A DNA stretch of 54,746 nucleotides, from assembly GCF_019734195.1 (NCBI RefSeq), contig NZ_JAASHM010000022.1:1-54746 (forward strand), in the 5' to 3' direction. Made by a program: the position numbers and the translations under genes. Of this stretch, positions 29,145 through 38,499 are shown piece by piece. A model generated the notes under the pieces. That model saw only the letters and a list, made by a program, of their open reading frames with translations, ran no database searches and was not told where the DNA came from. The DNA is from Clostridium sp. K13. GTDB lineage: Bacteria; Bacillota; Clostridia; Clostridiales; Clostridiaceae. The number at the start of each line of letters is the position of its first letter. Within the stretch, counting starts at the first letter, position 1.

Positions 29145-29162
29145 GGGGGGAGAGGGGAGAGG
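29145..29162 (+). other. G-rich purine tract
   Basis: GGGGGGAGAGGGGAGAGG, strikingly G-rich in AT-rich DNA. It lies in the gap between the two LtaS-like genes, upstream of the pseudogene on the opposite strand. It could form a two-tetrad quadruplex; no gene follows in the plus direction. Confidence 0.4.
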
Positions 29163-29257
29163 AAATAATAGATAAATTCAGCAGATATGTATTCTTTAAA
29201 TGTTATATTTTATTATAAAGTAAGTTAGAATTTTGTTATAAAATAAAAATTATTAAT

Positions 29258-29289
29258 AAAAAAATTGCGCTTTATTGCGCAATTTTTTT
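29258..29289 (-). terminator. Terminator of the intact LtaS-like gene
   Basis: AAAAAAATTGCGC pairs perfectly with GCGCAATTTTTTT around TTTATT. The T-run lies just past the minus-strand stop, and the structure is symmetric enough to work both ways. Confidence 0.85.
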
Positions 29290-31321
29290 ATGGTGTTATT
29301 GAAAGTGTTTGAGTGGCTGATAAAACTTGGGCTCCACCAGACATTTGCCCTATGAAAGCAGTAGAACCTTCAGTTTTTACAGAACTAGCATCACAACTTA
29401 TTTTATTAGGAGATATAAACTCTGTAGTAACAAAGTTTCCATCAACTAAGAAGATTGAGTTATAAGTAAAATTCTCACCTTCAGCAATAAGCTTTCCGTT
29501 TTCAATATATATGTTAGATAAGACTATATCTTTTGCTCCAAACTTAAGATTTGTAGCAATTGGTTTATCTAGATAATTATATATATATTTTTTACCTGAA
29601 AGTATATCATACTCTATAGATTTTAATGCATTTAAATAGGAATCTTCATCTTTGTAAGGAGAATCATTATCAAAAAGATAACTTTGATGTAATTTAGTTA
29701 CTATACCATTATTAATTCCTAAATCATATAAGATTTTTGATGTTAATTGATATGCTTCTAAATTCAAATCATTTTTCTCTAAAGAAAGGTTGTCCCAAAT
29801 TACATATTCAGTTTCGTATAAATTTTTATTTGCTAAATCTTCGTTTGAAAGATTTAAGTTAGGTAAATGATCACCATAAAAAACAATTACACTTGGCTCA
29901 TTTAATGAATTTACTGAATTAATTAGTTCAGCTATAAACATATCTATTTCATATAGCTGATTAGCATAATATTCAAGTGAGTTTTTTAATGATTTATTAT
30001 CGCAGCTAATAATGTTTACATACTTATCGCCTTTTATTTTATCATTAGGATAGCTTCCATGACCTTGAACTGATATTGTATAGATGAAATCTTGACTTTC
30101 AGTTGAATTTAATAAATCTAAAATTGGTTCGATTAAAAATTTATCTTTTGCCCATCCTAAATTAGTTCTTTCATTAATAAGCATATATTCTGCTGATGTA
30201 AAAGTATCAAAACCTAAGTTTGAAAACACTGTATTACGATTATAAAAATTACCTTCATGATTATGAATTGCATGAGTAGAGTAATTTAATTCTTTTAAAG
30301 CATAATTTATAGATTCTGAAGTATCGTTATTTATAGTTGTATTATAAGGATATTCTCCAGGCGCAAAAAAGTCTAAATTAAGTCCTGTTAAAACCTCAAA
30401 TTCAGTATTAGCAGTTCCACCACCTATAGTTGAAACTGAAAAAGTACCGGTACTATAATTTTCTTGTAATTTTCTAAAATTAGGTATTGGATCTATAGCG
30501 AATTCAACACCTTCAATTAAAAGTGGGTCAAAGAAAGATTCTAATTGAAGCATAATAATATTAGGAAGTTTTTCGTCTGTAGAATATGAAGTAACTAAAG
30601 ATATATCATTAGCACTAGCTGTTTCATAATATTCTAATGAGTAAACTATTGATTCAATAGAATTTTCAGTGTAAACATCAGGTGAACTAACACCATTATT
30701 AACAAGTGTTTTACTAAAGCAATATATAAACCCATTTTCTTTATAGACAGCATCTAAGTCCCAAAAATTATCTGAAATTATAGAGCTTTTCATAGCTAAG
30801 CCATTAATACCTTTGAAAGATATAAAAATTAAAGCAATTATTCCTAATGATAAAAAATAATTAATTTTAAACTTTGTTTTTGGAGCAAAGATAAAAATAA
30901 AAATTAACATTAGTAATATAAAGAATAAAACTGTAAGTATAGCTACAATTTCTTTTTTTGACATATAATTGTTTATTAGTGTAAGTCCGCTTTTAATTAA
31001 TTTTAAATCACTTCCAGTAAGAGGTGTTCCTCGTAAGTGTATTAATACGTTATTACCTATTGCAGCAATTATCCATATAAAAGATATCAAACAATAAGAG
31101 AACGTTTTCTTTTTAAAAAGAAGAGTTATAGATAGTGTTAAAAATATAATTAAAGCATTGAATAAAAAAGTATTTCCTTTGCTTGAAATAAAGTTTAAAC
31201 TTTGAGAAATAGATCCTCTACTAATACTGTCAACTACAAATGTTAATAATAATGATACAACTGATAATATTAAAAGTGGATAACCTAAATATTCTAAAAG
31301 CTTTTTTTGTGTATTATTCAT
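29288..31321 (-). CDS. LtaS-like phosphoglycerol transferase
   Basis: A 677-aa membrane enzyme of the LTA-synthase/alkaline-phosphatase superfamily. Five N-terminal helices (about 10-215) precede an extracellular catalytic domain: metal ligand Glu in LQLESFFDP, nucleophile Thr in GGGTANTEFEVLTG, HNHEGNFYNRN, TISVQGHGSYP and FYGDHLP. An Ig-like C-terminal domain (about 590-677) is not found in the classical LtaS. It probably transfers glycerol-phosphate to a glycolipid or a glycan. A longer frame starts at 31426, but ATG 31321 follows AGGGGG and gives the family-like N-terminus. It is a paralogue of the interrupted gene next to it and divergent from the polysaccharide operon. Confidence 0.92.
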   Translation of the reverse strand: MNNTQKKLLEYLGYPLLILSVVSLLLTFVVDSISRGSISQSLNFISSKGNTFLFNALIIFLTLSITLLFKKKTFSYCLISFIWIIAAIGNNVLIHLRGTPLTGSDLKLIKSGLTLINNYMSKKEIVAILTVLFFILLMLIFIFIFAPKTKFKINYFLSLGIIALIFISFKGINGLAMKSSIISDNFWDLDAVYKENGFIYCFSKTLVNNGVSSPDVYTENSIESIVYSLEYYETASANDISLVTSYSTDEKLPNIIMLQLESFFDPLLIEGVEFAIDPIPNFRKLQENYSTGTFSVSTIGGGTANTEFEVLTGLNLDFFAPGEYPYNTTINNDTSESINYALKELNYSTHAIHNHEGNFYNRNTVFSNLGFDTFTSAEYMLINERTNLGWAKDKFLIEPILDLLNSTESQDFIYTISVQGHGSYPNDKIKGDKYVNIISCDNKSLKNSLEYYANQLYEIDMFIAELINSVNSLNEPSVIVFYGDHLPNLNLSNEDLANKNLYETEYVIWDNLSLEKNDLNLEAYQLTSKILYDLGINNGIVTKLHQSYLFDNDSPYKDEDSYLNALKSIEYDILSGKKYIYNYLDKPIATNLKFGAKDIVLSNIYIENGKLIAEGENFTYNSIFLVDGNFVTTEFISPNKISCDASSVKTEGSTAFIGQMSGGAQVLSATQTLSITP

Positions 31322-31421
31322 TTTTGTCCCCCTAAATAGAATATGTATATTAATTATACAAGAGGAAGGCACAAAAAAAAATAATAAAATATGAATTAAA
31401 TGTGAGGAATTTATAAAAAAA

Positions 31422-31450
31422 TTCAAATAGATTTCATTATATGCTATAAT
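31422..31450 (+). promoter_or_regulatory. Promoter of the polysaccharide operon
   Basis: TTCAAA, 17-base spacer, TATAAT. It lies upstream of the small leader ORF and the first glycosyltransferase. Confidence 0.65.
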
Positions 31451-31492
31451 TACTAGGATTAGACAAAATATTACTATGCTAAAGGGGAGTTT

Positions 31493-31582
31493 ATGAAGAA
31501 TTGGTATGATAATTGCAAGTTTTTGATAAGTCCGTTTAGATGGAGAATAATTATGTTAGTAAGGAGAAGGTGTTATGTGTAA
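31493..31582 (+). CDS. Tiny Arg-rich ORF overlapping the first glycosyltransferase
   Basis: A 29-aa frame, too short for routine calling: MKNWYDNCKFLISPFRWRII then MLVRRRCYV. It has a strong ribosome-binding site (AAAGGGGAG) and a good promoter just upstream. Its stop codon (31580-31582) overlaps the ATG of the next gene (31575) by eight bases in another frame, an arrangement that often couples translation. The AAGGAG for the next gene lies inside it. It may be a leader peptide, a small membrane-associated peptide, or a fortuitous frame. No homologue is known to me. Confidence 0.45.
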   Translation: MKNWYDNCKFLISPFRWRIIMLVRRRCYV

Positions 31583-32453
31583 AGTTGTAGCTATTATAAT
31601 TTCATATAATCCAGATAATAATTTACTAGATAGTGTAAATTTATTAGAAAATCAAGTTGAAAAAATAATAATTGTAGACAATGGATCTAAAAAGGAAAAA
31701 GTAAAAGAGATAAATTTAATTAGGGATATAAATAAAGAAAAGATTGAAGTTATATTTAATGAAGAGAATCTAGGAATTGCCACTGCCTTAAATATAGGAG
31801 TTAAGGAAGGATTAAGACAAGGATATAATTGGATATTAACTATGGACCAAGATAGTAAATGTAGCAAGGACATGGTTGAAAAGATGTTTGAGGTATATAA
31901 CGGAATAGAAGAGAAAGAGAGAAGAGACATATTAAGTATTTTCCCTAACTTTGTAGATGAAAGAATTCAATCTATTGAAGAAAATTCAGATATGGATGCT
32001 TATGAATATGTTGATGCTGATATAACATCAGGAAACTTGCTAAAAGCAGAAGTTTTTGATAAAGTAGGATTCTTTGATGATAGTTTATTTATAGATTTAG
32101 TGGATACTGATTTTTGTATGAGATTAAATGAAAAAAATATAAAAATGATAAAGGTAAGGGATGCAATTCTTTATCATAGCTTAGGAGAAAGCCAATCAGT
32201 AAAAAGTATTTTTGGAAAGTTTAATACGTCAAATCATTCAGCTTTAAGAAGATATTATATGACAAGAAATAGATTTTATACTTGGGAAAAGTATAAGGAC
32301 TTAAATAGTTTTACTTTAAATAGAGATAAAAGCTTATTTAAAAAGGAATTTATAAAAATAGTTTTAGGTGAAAAGGATAAAATTAATAAAATAAAAATGG
32401 TTTTCAAGGGATACAAGGATTATAAAAAAGGTATTAGAGGCAAACTAAAATAG
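31575..32453 (+). CDS. Rhamnosyltransferase-like GT2
   Basis: A 292-aa GT-A glycosyltransferase, first major gene of the polysaccharide operon. It shows VAIIISYNPD at the N-terminus, VDNGSKK, the NLGIATALNIGV loop, the metal-binding DQDSK and the acceptor-side DLVDTDFCMRL. This is the pattern of the L-rhamnosyltransferase group (RfbF/RfbN-like). It would add rhamnose from dTDP-L-rhamnose (made by rmlACDB at 46-49 kb) to the lipid-linked repeat unit at the inner membrane face. A close paralogue lies at 42084. RBS AAGGAG. Acceptor and linkage cannot be read from sequence. Confidence 0.88.
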   Translation: MCKVVAIIISYNPDNNLLDSVNLLENQVEKIIIVDNGSKKEKVKEINLIRDINKEKIEVIFNEENLGIATALNIGVKEGLRQGYNWILTMDQDSKCSKDMVEKMFEVYNGIEEKERRDILSIFPNFVDERIQSIEENSDMDAYEYVDADITSGNLLKAEVFDKVGFFDDSLFIDLVDTDFCMRLNEKNIKMIKVRDAILYHSLGESQSVKSIFGKFNTSNHSALRRYYMTRNRFYTWEKYKDLNSFTLNRDKSLFKKEFIKIVLGEKDKINKIKMVFKGYKDYKKGIRGKLK

Positions 32454-32476
32454 AGTAATTAGAAGGAGAAGTAAAT

Positions 32477-33391
32477 ATGCTTGGTATAGTAATTGCTAAT
32501 TGGAATGGTGAAAAGCTAATTGATAAATGTCTTGAAAGCTTAGAGAATCAAAGCTTTAAGGATTTTAAGGTATATATAATTGACAATGATTCTAAGGATA
32601 ATTCTAAAGAAGTCATTAGAAATTATGATAATAAACTTAAAATAGATTTAACTGAAATGAATTATAATAGTGGCTTTGCACCAGCTAATAATATTGGAAT
32701 AAAAAAAGCAATTAAGGATGGCTGTAATTACATCTTAACATTAAATAATGATGTTGATGTTCCAAAGGATTCTTTAGAAAATGCCATGAAAGCTATAGAA
32801 AACAATAAAAATTTTGATGTATTTCAATTATTTATGATAAATTATTTTGATAAAGATGTTTGCGATGCAGCAGGCTTAAATTTTAAGGAAGATTTAATTC
32901 CATTACAAGTAGGATTTAAGGAAAGTGTATCAGATATATTAAGTAAGAATGATATAAAAATAGAGGGGGTTTGTGCAGGAGCAGCCATATATTCTACTAA
33001 AGCATTAGAAGCAGTAAAGTTAGATGATGAAAATTATTTTGATAGTAATTTCTTTGCATACTTTGAAGATGTTGATTTATCATTAAGACTTAAGGATGCA
33101 GGCTTTAAAGCTAAGTTGTTAAAGGATAGTATTGTATATCATATGCATTCAGCAACTGGTGGGAAGACAACTGGTTTTAAGGAATATTATTTAACAAGAA
33201 ACTTATTTATGTACACTAAGAGAAATCAGACTATAGAACAATATAATAAACATAAGAAGGAATATTATATAAGATTTTTAAAAACTGTTGTTAAAAATAT
33301 TAGTAATTTTAATGCTGTAAAATCTGCAGTTAAGGGATTAAATGACGGTTTAAAAGAAAGTAAAAAAATTGAATATTGGAAGATCCAATAA
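32477..33391 (+). CDS. Glycosyltransferase family 2
   Basis: A 304-aa GT-A enzyme starting MLGIVIANWNGEKLIDKCLE, with YIIDNDSKDNS, the NNDVDVP metal site and the EDVDLSLRLKDAGFK acceptor motif. The NWNG start and ED motif class it with GT2 rhamnosyl- or glucosyl-transferases of polysaccharide clusters. It is separated from the previous gene by 23 bases and has AAGGAG. It is related to, but not nearly identical with, the enzyme at 41073. Donor sugar unknown. Confidence 0.9.
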   Translation: MLGIVIANWNGEKLIDKCLESLENQSFKDFKVYIIDNDSKDNSKEVIRNYDNKLKIDLTEMNYNSGFAPANNIGIKKAIKDGCNYILTLNNDVDVPKDSLENAMKAIENNKNFDVFQLFMINYFDKDVCDAAGLNFKEDLIPLQVGFKESVSDILSKNDIKIEGVCAGAAIYSTKALEAVKLDDENYFDSNFFAYFEDVDLSLRLKDAGFKAKLLKDSIVYHMHSATGGKTTGFKEYYLTRNLFMYTKRNQTIEQYNKHKKEYYIRFLKTVVKNISNFNAVKSAVKGLNDGLKESKKIEYWKIQ

Positions 33392-33403
33392 GGAGGCATT
33401 ATT

Positions 33404-34570
33404 GTGAAGAGAATAGTAAAAGCAATGAGAAAAGTTATTTATTTAAGGGATCAAAGTAATTTTAAAAGATATATAAATAGCTTATTAGAGGAAGTAGATT
33501 TTACTCCAATTGTAAATTTAGTACCAAATGAGATAAAAAGTATAACATTTGTTATACCAGGAATGCCAGCCTTTAGTGGAGGTCATACATCTATATTAAG
33601 ATTAGGAACAGAATTAAGTAAAAGAGGCTATGATGTAGGCTATGTATCTTTTGCACCTCAAAATATAGAAGATATGAAGAAAAATGCAGAAATAAATTTA
33701 TCTAATTATAAAGGAAAGATTCTTGGAGATGATATTACGAAAGTTAAAAGCGATATAGTAATAGCAACATCTTGGGAATCTGTTTATTATTCTAGAAAAA
33801 TGAGTGGATATAAGATGTACTTCATTCAAGATTATGAACCATATTTCAATTTATATGGTGAAAGTTACATAATGGCTCAAAAAAGTTATGAAGTTGGATA
33901 TCATATGGTTAGCTTAGGAAAGTGGAATAAACATATGATAGAAAAAGAATGTAGAATAAATTCTGAATTAGATTATATTACTTTCCCTTATGAAGGAAAG
34001 GAATACTTTGCACAAGAGAGAAATTTTGATTCTTATAATAATAAAAAAGAATTTAACTTTGCTGTTTATATTAAGGATGTTGGTAAGAGAGCTCCATATT
34101 TAATTCAATATTTACTTACAAAATTAAAGAACGATTTTAGTAAAGAGGGAATTACATTAAATATTAAATATTATGGTGAAGACAAAAACTTCAAATGTGA
34201 AGGTGGAGAAAATATAGGGAAATTAAATAAAAGTGAATTATTAAATTTATATAATACTTCAGATTTTGGACTAGTTGCATCATTAACTAATATTTCACTA
34301 GTACCATATGAAATGTTAGCAACAGGATTACCTGTAATAGAATTTAAAGAAGGAACTTTTGAATACTTCTTCCCAGATAATACAGCAATAGTAACTACAT
34401 TTGATTATAATGATTTTTATAAGCAAGTTAAGGAAGCTATAAATAATCCTAATAAGTTAAAAGAAATGAATAAAAACTCAATGAAATATTTAAGTGAGTT
34501 AAGCTGGGAAAAAACTACTGATGAATTTGTTGGAATTTTAGATAGAATAAGTTCAAGAAAAGGAGAATAG
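33404..34570 (+). CDS. GT4-like glycosyltransferase, WsaF-type
   Basis: A 388-aa GT-B-fold enzyme. The N-terminal domain has SITFVIPGMPAFSGGHTSIL, YKMYFIQDYEPYFNLYG and YHMVSLGKWN; the C-terminal domain has YNTSDFGLVASLTNISLVPYEMLATGLPVIEF, which is the donor-binding EX7E-like region. The QDYEPYF segment is typical of WsaF-like rhamnosyltransferases. It starts at GTG with AGGAGG nine bases ahead, 12 bases after the previous gene, and the next gene begins one base after its stop. Role: addition of another (probably rhamnosyl) residue to the repeat unit. Confidence 0.8.
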   Translation: MKRIVKAMRKVIYLRDQSNFKRYINSLLEEVDFTPIVNLVPNEIKSITFVIPGMPAFSGGHTSILRLGTELSKRGYDVGYVSFAPQNIEDMKKNAEINLSNYKGKILGDDITKVKSDIVIATSWESVYYSRKMSGYKMYFIQDYEPYFNLYGESYIMAQKSYEVGYHMVSLGKWNKHMIEKECRINSELDYITFPYEGKEYFAQERNFDSYNNKKEFNFAVYIKDVGKRAPYLIQYLLTKLKNDFSKEGITLNIKYYGEDKNFKCEGGENIGKLNKSELLNLYNTSDFGLVASLTNISLVPYEMLATGLPVIEFKEGTFEYFFPDNTAIVTTFDYNDFYKQVKEAINNPNKLKEMNKNSMKYLSELSWEKTTDEFVGILDRISSRKGE

Positions 34571-34571
34571 T

Positions 34572-36011
34572 ATGGCTAGAAGTGTTAAAACAAATTATTT
34601 ATATAATTTGATATATCAAATTACTGCTATTTTACTACCATTAATAACTATGCCATATGTATCTAGAGTTTTAGGACCACATGGTGTTGGAACTAATAGT
34701 TTAACTAATGCAAATACTCAGTATTTTATGTTAATTGGAACATTAGGAATAACTATGTATGCAACCAAGAAAATTGCAACAGTTAGAGAGAATAGAAGAA
34801 AGCTAAGACAAACTTTTTGGGAAATTTTTGCTATACAGTTTATTGGATGTATGATTTCTTATGTTGTTTTTGTTATAATTTTAGGAATAAATAGTTCATT
34901 AGGCGTATATTACATGCTACAAGGTTTCTTTATTTTATCAAGTGCTATTGATATATCTTGGTATTTTATTGGAATAGAAGATTTTAAAAATGCATCAATA
35001 AGAAGCTTTTTTGTTAAGGTAATATCAGTAGTTTTAATATTTATATTTGTAAAAGATAGTGGTGATTTATGGCAATATATACTTATAAATAGTTTAACTA
35101 TGTTTGTTGGTCAATGCGTAATGTGGATATACGTGGATAAGAGTACCTTCTCATTTAAGACTTTAGGAAAGCTAAAGTTAAAGAGACATATGTTACCTAT
35201 TTTAGCTCTTTTTATACCACAAGTGGCAACACAAATTTATACTGTTTTAGATAAAACAATGTTAGGGGTATTTTCAGCTACTGTAGAAGTTGGATATTAT
35301 GATCAATCTCAAAAGATAGTTAGAATATTACTTACAATAATTACTTCTCTAGGTATGGTAATGATGCCTAGAATAGCTAGTTTAACTAGTAAAAATCAAC
35401 ATGATTTAGTAAAAGATACGTTAAAAAAATCTTTTACAGTAATAAGCTTTTTAGCAGTGCCAATTGCTTTTGGAATTATGGGGGTAAGTGACAGATTTAT
35501 TCCTATGTTCTTTGGATATGAATATCTTAGTGTAATTCCTCTATTAAAAATATCTTCAGTTTTAATAATAATAATAGGATTAGGGAATGTTTTTGGAACA
35601 CAGTATATGATAGCGGTAGGTAAAAATAAGCAATATACTATTTCAGTTTGTGTTGGAGCTGCTGTTAACTTTGTTCTTAATTTAATATTAATACCAAAAT
35701 ATTCGGCTTTGGGAGCAGTAATTGCAACAGTATCAGCAGAACTTTCAATTGCATTAATTCAATTATGGTATTCTAGAGAGATATTAGATATATCTTGGAT
35801 TAAGGAAACATATAAGTATTGGATTTCTGGAATAGCTATGTTAGTTGTAGTTTCTCTTTTAGGTGAAGGAGTTCATAGAAATGTATTAATATTAGCAAGA
35901 CAAATAATAATTGGTGTAGTAGTATACTTCGGAATATTAATAATATTAAGAGATAAGATGCTTAAGAATTCTTTTAATTTAGTAAAAGGTAAGCTGAAAA
36001 AATCTAATTAG
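34572..36011 (+). CDS. wzx: Wzx-type polysaccharide flippase
   Basis: A 479-aa MATE/PST-like membrane protein with about 12-14 helices. The start SVKTNYLYNLIYQITAILLP then LITMPYVSRVLGPHGVG is characteristic of RfbX/Wzx. It would flip the undecaprenyl-linked repeat unit to the outer face for polymerisation by the Wzy-like protein at 42996. It begins one base after the stop of the glycosyltransferase, with its ribosome-binding site inside that gene. A long perfect hairpin follows. Confidence 0.92.
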   Translation: MARSVKTNYLYNLIYQITAILLPLITMPYVSRVLGPHGVGTNSLTNANTQYFMLIGTLGITMYATKKIATVRENRRKLRQTFWEIFAIQFIGCMISYVVFVIILGINSSLGVYYMLQGFFILSSAIDISWYFIGIEDFKNASIRSFFVKVISVVLIFIFVKDSGDLWQYILINSLTMFVGQCVMWIYVDKSTFSFKTLGKLKLKRHMLPILALFIPQVATQIYTVLDKTMLGVFSATVEVGYYDQSQKIVRILLTIITSLGMVMMPRIASLTSKNQHDLVKDTLKKSFTVISFLAVPIAFGIMGVSDRFIPMFFGYEYLSVIPLLKISSVLIIIIGLGNVFGTQYMIAVGKNKQYTISVCVGAAVNFVLNLILIPKYSALGAVIATVSAELSIALIQLWYSREILDISWIKETYKYWISGIAMLVVVSLLGEGVHRNVLILARQIIIGVVVYFGILIILRDKMLKNSFNLVKGKLKKSN

Positions 36012-36037
36012 TAATATTATTGGCTTTTTATTTAAGA

Positions 36038-36082
36038 TTTACTCTAAAAAAAGTGGATTTACCACTTTTTTTAGAGTAAATT
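36038..36082. terminator. Long perfect hairpin after wzx
   Basis: TTTACTCTAAAAAAAGTGG pairs perfectly with CCACTTTTTTTAGAGTAAA (19 bp) around ATTTA. The T-run is inside the stem, so it may be a partial or two-way terminator dividing the operon. Confidence 0.7.
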
Positions 36083-36189
36083 ATGTTTTAATACAAAAAT
36101 TTGATAGTTTATGTAATCTACATGTATAATAATTACTTAGTAGAGATAAAGTTTAAATAATCTAAAATGGAAAAAGGAGTAGTGATTAA

Positions 36190-36582
36190 ATGGACTTTAC
36201 AGATAGTGGAATAGGTAAGTTTATAAAATTTGGATTGGTAGGAGTTTTAAATACTTTAATAAATTGGATAATATTCGCTGTGCTAAATTTCGTAGGAGTA
36301 TATTATATAATTGCTAACGTTATTGCCTATGTTATAGCAACTATAAATAGTTACATTTGGAATTCGAGATGGGTATTCAAATATAAAGGAGAAGATAAAA
36401 AAGAAACTACAACTAAATTTATATTATTGAATTTAGCAGGACTAGCCTTAAATACTATGATTCTATATTTATTAGTAGATTTAATTGGACTTAATAAATT
36501 AATAGCATTGGTTATTACTACAGTTATTGTTATGGTTATTAACTATATAGTAAATAAAATTTGGGTGTTTAAAGAAAAATAA
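36190..36582 (+). CDS. gtrA: GtrA-like membrane protein
   Basis: A 130-aa protein with four helices and the GtrA signature FGLVGVLNTLINWIIFA near the start, then NSYIWNSRWVFKYK and, in the last helix, NYIVNKIWVFK. GtrA proteins are thought to help move undecaprenyl-phosphate-glucose across the membrane. It begins a cassette that also has GtrB (38500) and a GtrII-type transferase (39471), interrupted by two unusual genes. RBS AAAAGGAG. Confidence 0.9.
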   Translation: MDFTDSGIGKFIKFGLVGVLNTLINWIIFAVLNFVGVYYIIANVIAYVIATINSYIWNSRWVFKYKGEDKKETTTKFILLNLAGLALNTMILYLLVDLIGLNKLIALVITTVIVMVINYIVNKIWVFKEK

Positions 36583-36615
36583 TATAAAAATGGGTAAATA
36601 AGGAGAATGTTGTTA

Positions 36616-37086
36616 ATGGAAAAGAAAATAGTAGTATCATCTCTAGTAGTTATTTTAATTGCTAGTTTTAGTAGTTATTTTCTCTTAGAAAAAGATTTTT
36701 CTAAGGTTAAAAAGATTGAAAATACAGTGAATAGCTATAATACAGATTTAGAGTATGACATAGAAGATATTACTTATCTAGATAAAGATGTTCTTATTAA
36801 AGGATGGTTAGCAGAGATTAATAGTACTAATCAATATATTAATAGAGCTATCCTACTAAAAGATGAAGGCGGAAATATTATTGCTATAAAAACAGAAGCA
36901 GAAAATAGACCTGATTTAAATGAAAAAAATACAGATACCACTAATTATAATAGATGTGGACTTATAGGAAGAGTAAGGAATAGTGAATTAATATCTAATA
37001 AAAAGTATGAAATTGGTTTTAAGGTTATTAGTCAAGATGAGAAAGAACAAGTGATTTTTACAGGAGAGTTTATTGAGATTAGTTAG
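36616..37086 (+). CDS. Membrane-anchored Ig-like single-domain protein
   Basis: A 156-aa protein with one N-terminal helix (VVSSLVVILIASFSSYFLLE) and an extracellular beta domain. The stretch VLIKGWLAEIN, then RPDLNEKN, and CGLIGRV follow the same GW ... RPDV ... GF pattern as the six repeats of the autolysin at 51309. It therefore carries one Ig-like GW/RPDV domain tethered to the membrane. ATG 36607 is one base from AGGAG, so ATG 36616 is preferred. The next gene starts 12 bases later. It lies inside a Gtr glucosylation cassette and may bind or position the glycan; this is inference. Confidence 0.65.
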   Translation: MEKKIVVSSLVVILIASFSSYFLLEKDFSKVKKIENTVNSYNTDLEYDIEDITYLDKDVLIKGWLAEINSTNQYINRAILLKDEGGNIIAIKTEAENRPDLNEKNTDTTNYNRCGLIGRVRNSELISNKKYEIGFKVISQDEKEQVIFTGEFIEIS

Positions 37087-37097
37087 GATGATGAAAA

Positions 37098-38477
37098 ATG
37101 AAAAAAATATTTAAAAAAGTTTTTAAAATAGAAAATATTCCATATTTAATATTAGCTTTAATGATGTTTTGGATTTTTACAAAAGTAACAATAACTTCTG
37201 GAGATGATGAATGGTTTTCTGCAATTTTAGATAAGAGTTTTAATGGAAGTTTACTAGCTTATTTAAAAGAAAGATATACTGGGTGGACTGGTAGAATTGT
37301 TATAGAATCAATAATGGTTCCTATGTTTGCTTATAACATTTGGATATGGCGTATTTTAAATACTATAATGACTATTATTTTAGCTCTAGGAATATATAAG
37401 TTAATTCCAGATAAATATATTAAGCAATTATCAAGTAGTAAAAAATTATTAATTAAAAGTATAATTTGTATTTCAATATTTTCTTTACCTGATGATGTGT
37501 TTTCATCAGCTATATCCTGGATTACTGGTTCTTATAATTATTTATGGACAATGGCTTGTGGAATTTTATCAATATTACCATTTAAATATGCTTTATTTAA
37601 TGAAAAATTTGATAAAAGGTGGTATGTGCTATTAGTATTTACAGTTATTTTAGGTTGTAATATGGAACAAGTATCTTTAGTGGTACTATGTTTTGCCTTA
37701 ATAACTAATATGTATGTTTTTATTAGAGATAAAAAGATAAATGTAGGTTTAGTTATATTTAATATATTTATATTGATAAATACAGCTATATTATTTTTAG
37801 CGCCAGGTAATTATGAAAGAGCAAATAAAGAAATTGTAAGTTGGTTTGGACAATGGGATATGATATCTTTGCCTGTTAAATTAATGATGGGAACTAATTT
37901 GTTTTTACAGCATATTTTTGATAAAAACATAATTTTAATAGCTTTATTAGTTATTTTACTTAATATAGCTATTTGGAAAAAGTATAAGAGTATGGCTATT
38001 AGATTATTAGCATTTATACCTATGGGAGCTGTAATTATAAAATTTATTGAAATACAATTAAATAGTCATAATATCAATACAGATTTCTTTATGTTTAAGT
38101 TACTTAATATTCAAAATTTAAATATATTAAATTATAATGAAATTAAAATATTTTTACCGACCTCTATTTTACTATGTGTAATATTAATAATTCCAGTAAT
38201 ATTTATACTTGTATTTGATAAAGTTGAAATGAAGTATTTTTCAATAATATTATACTTAGCAGCAATATGTTCAGCATTATCTATAAGTATATCACCAACC
38301 ATATATGCATCTGGTGAAAGAGTGTTTTTTGTTACAGATATATTATTAATTATATCAAGTGTATTATTATTAAATGAAGTTTTAAGAAAATGGAAAATGA
38401 ATATTTATGTAATATTAACTTTTGTTTTTATTTCTTATAATAGTTTTATTTTATATTTAAAGAATATTTTAGAATAA
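37098..38477 (+). CDS. DUF6056-like multi-pass membrane protein
   Basis: A 459-aa protein with about 11-12 helices. After the first helix it shows TSGDDEWFSAIL and YTGWTGRIVIE, the DD-containing first extracellular loop typical of DUF6056/GT-C-like proteins. It probably acts as a lipid-dependent glycosyltransferase, or a subunit, using undecaprenyl-phosphate-sugar made by GtrB. It lies between the Ig-like anchor protein and gtrB with short gaps. Substrate unknown. Confidence 0.7.
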   Translation: MKKIFKKVFKIENIPYLILALMMFWIFTKVTITSGDDEWFSAILDKSFNGSLLAYLKERYTGWTGRIVIESIMVPMFAYNIWIWRILNTIMTIILALGIYKLIPDKYIKQLSSSKKLLIKSIICISIFSLPDDVFSSAISWITGSYNYLWTMACGILSILPFKYALFNEKFDKRWYVLLVFTVILGCNMEQVSLVVLCFALITNMYVFIRDKKINVGLVIFNIFILINTAILFLAPGNYERANKEIVSWFGQWDMISLPVKLMMGTNLFLQHIFDKNIILIALLVILLNIAIWKKYKSMAIRLLAFIPMGAVIIKFIEIQLNSHNINTDFFMFKLLNIQNLNILNYNEIKIFLPTSILLCVILIIPVIFILVFDKVEMKYFSIILYLAAICSALSISISPTIYASGERVFFVTDILLIISSVLLLNEVLRKWKMNIYVILTFVFISYNSFILYLKNILE

Positions 38478-38499
38478 GTTTAAAGGAGCATATAAGAGT

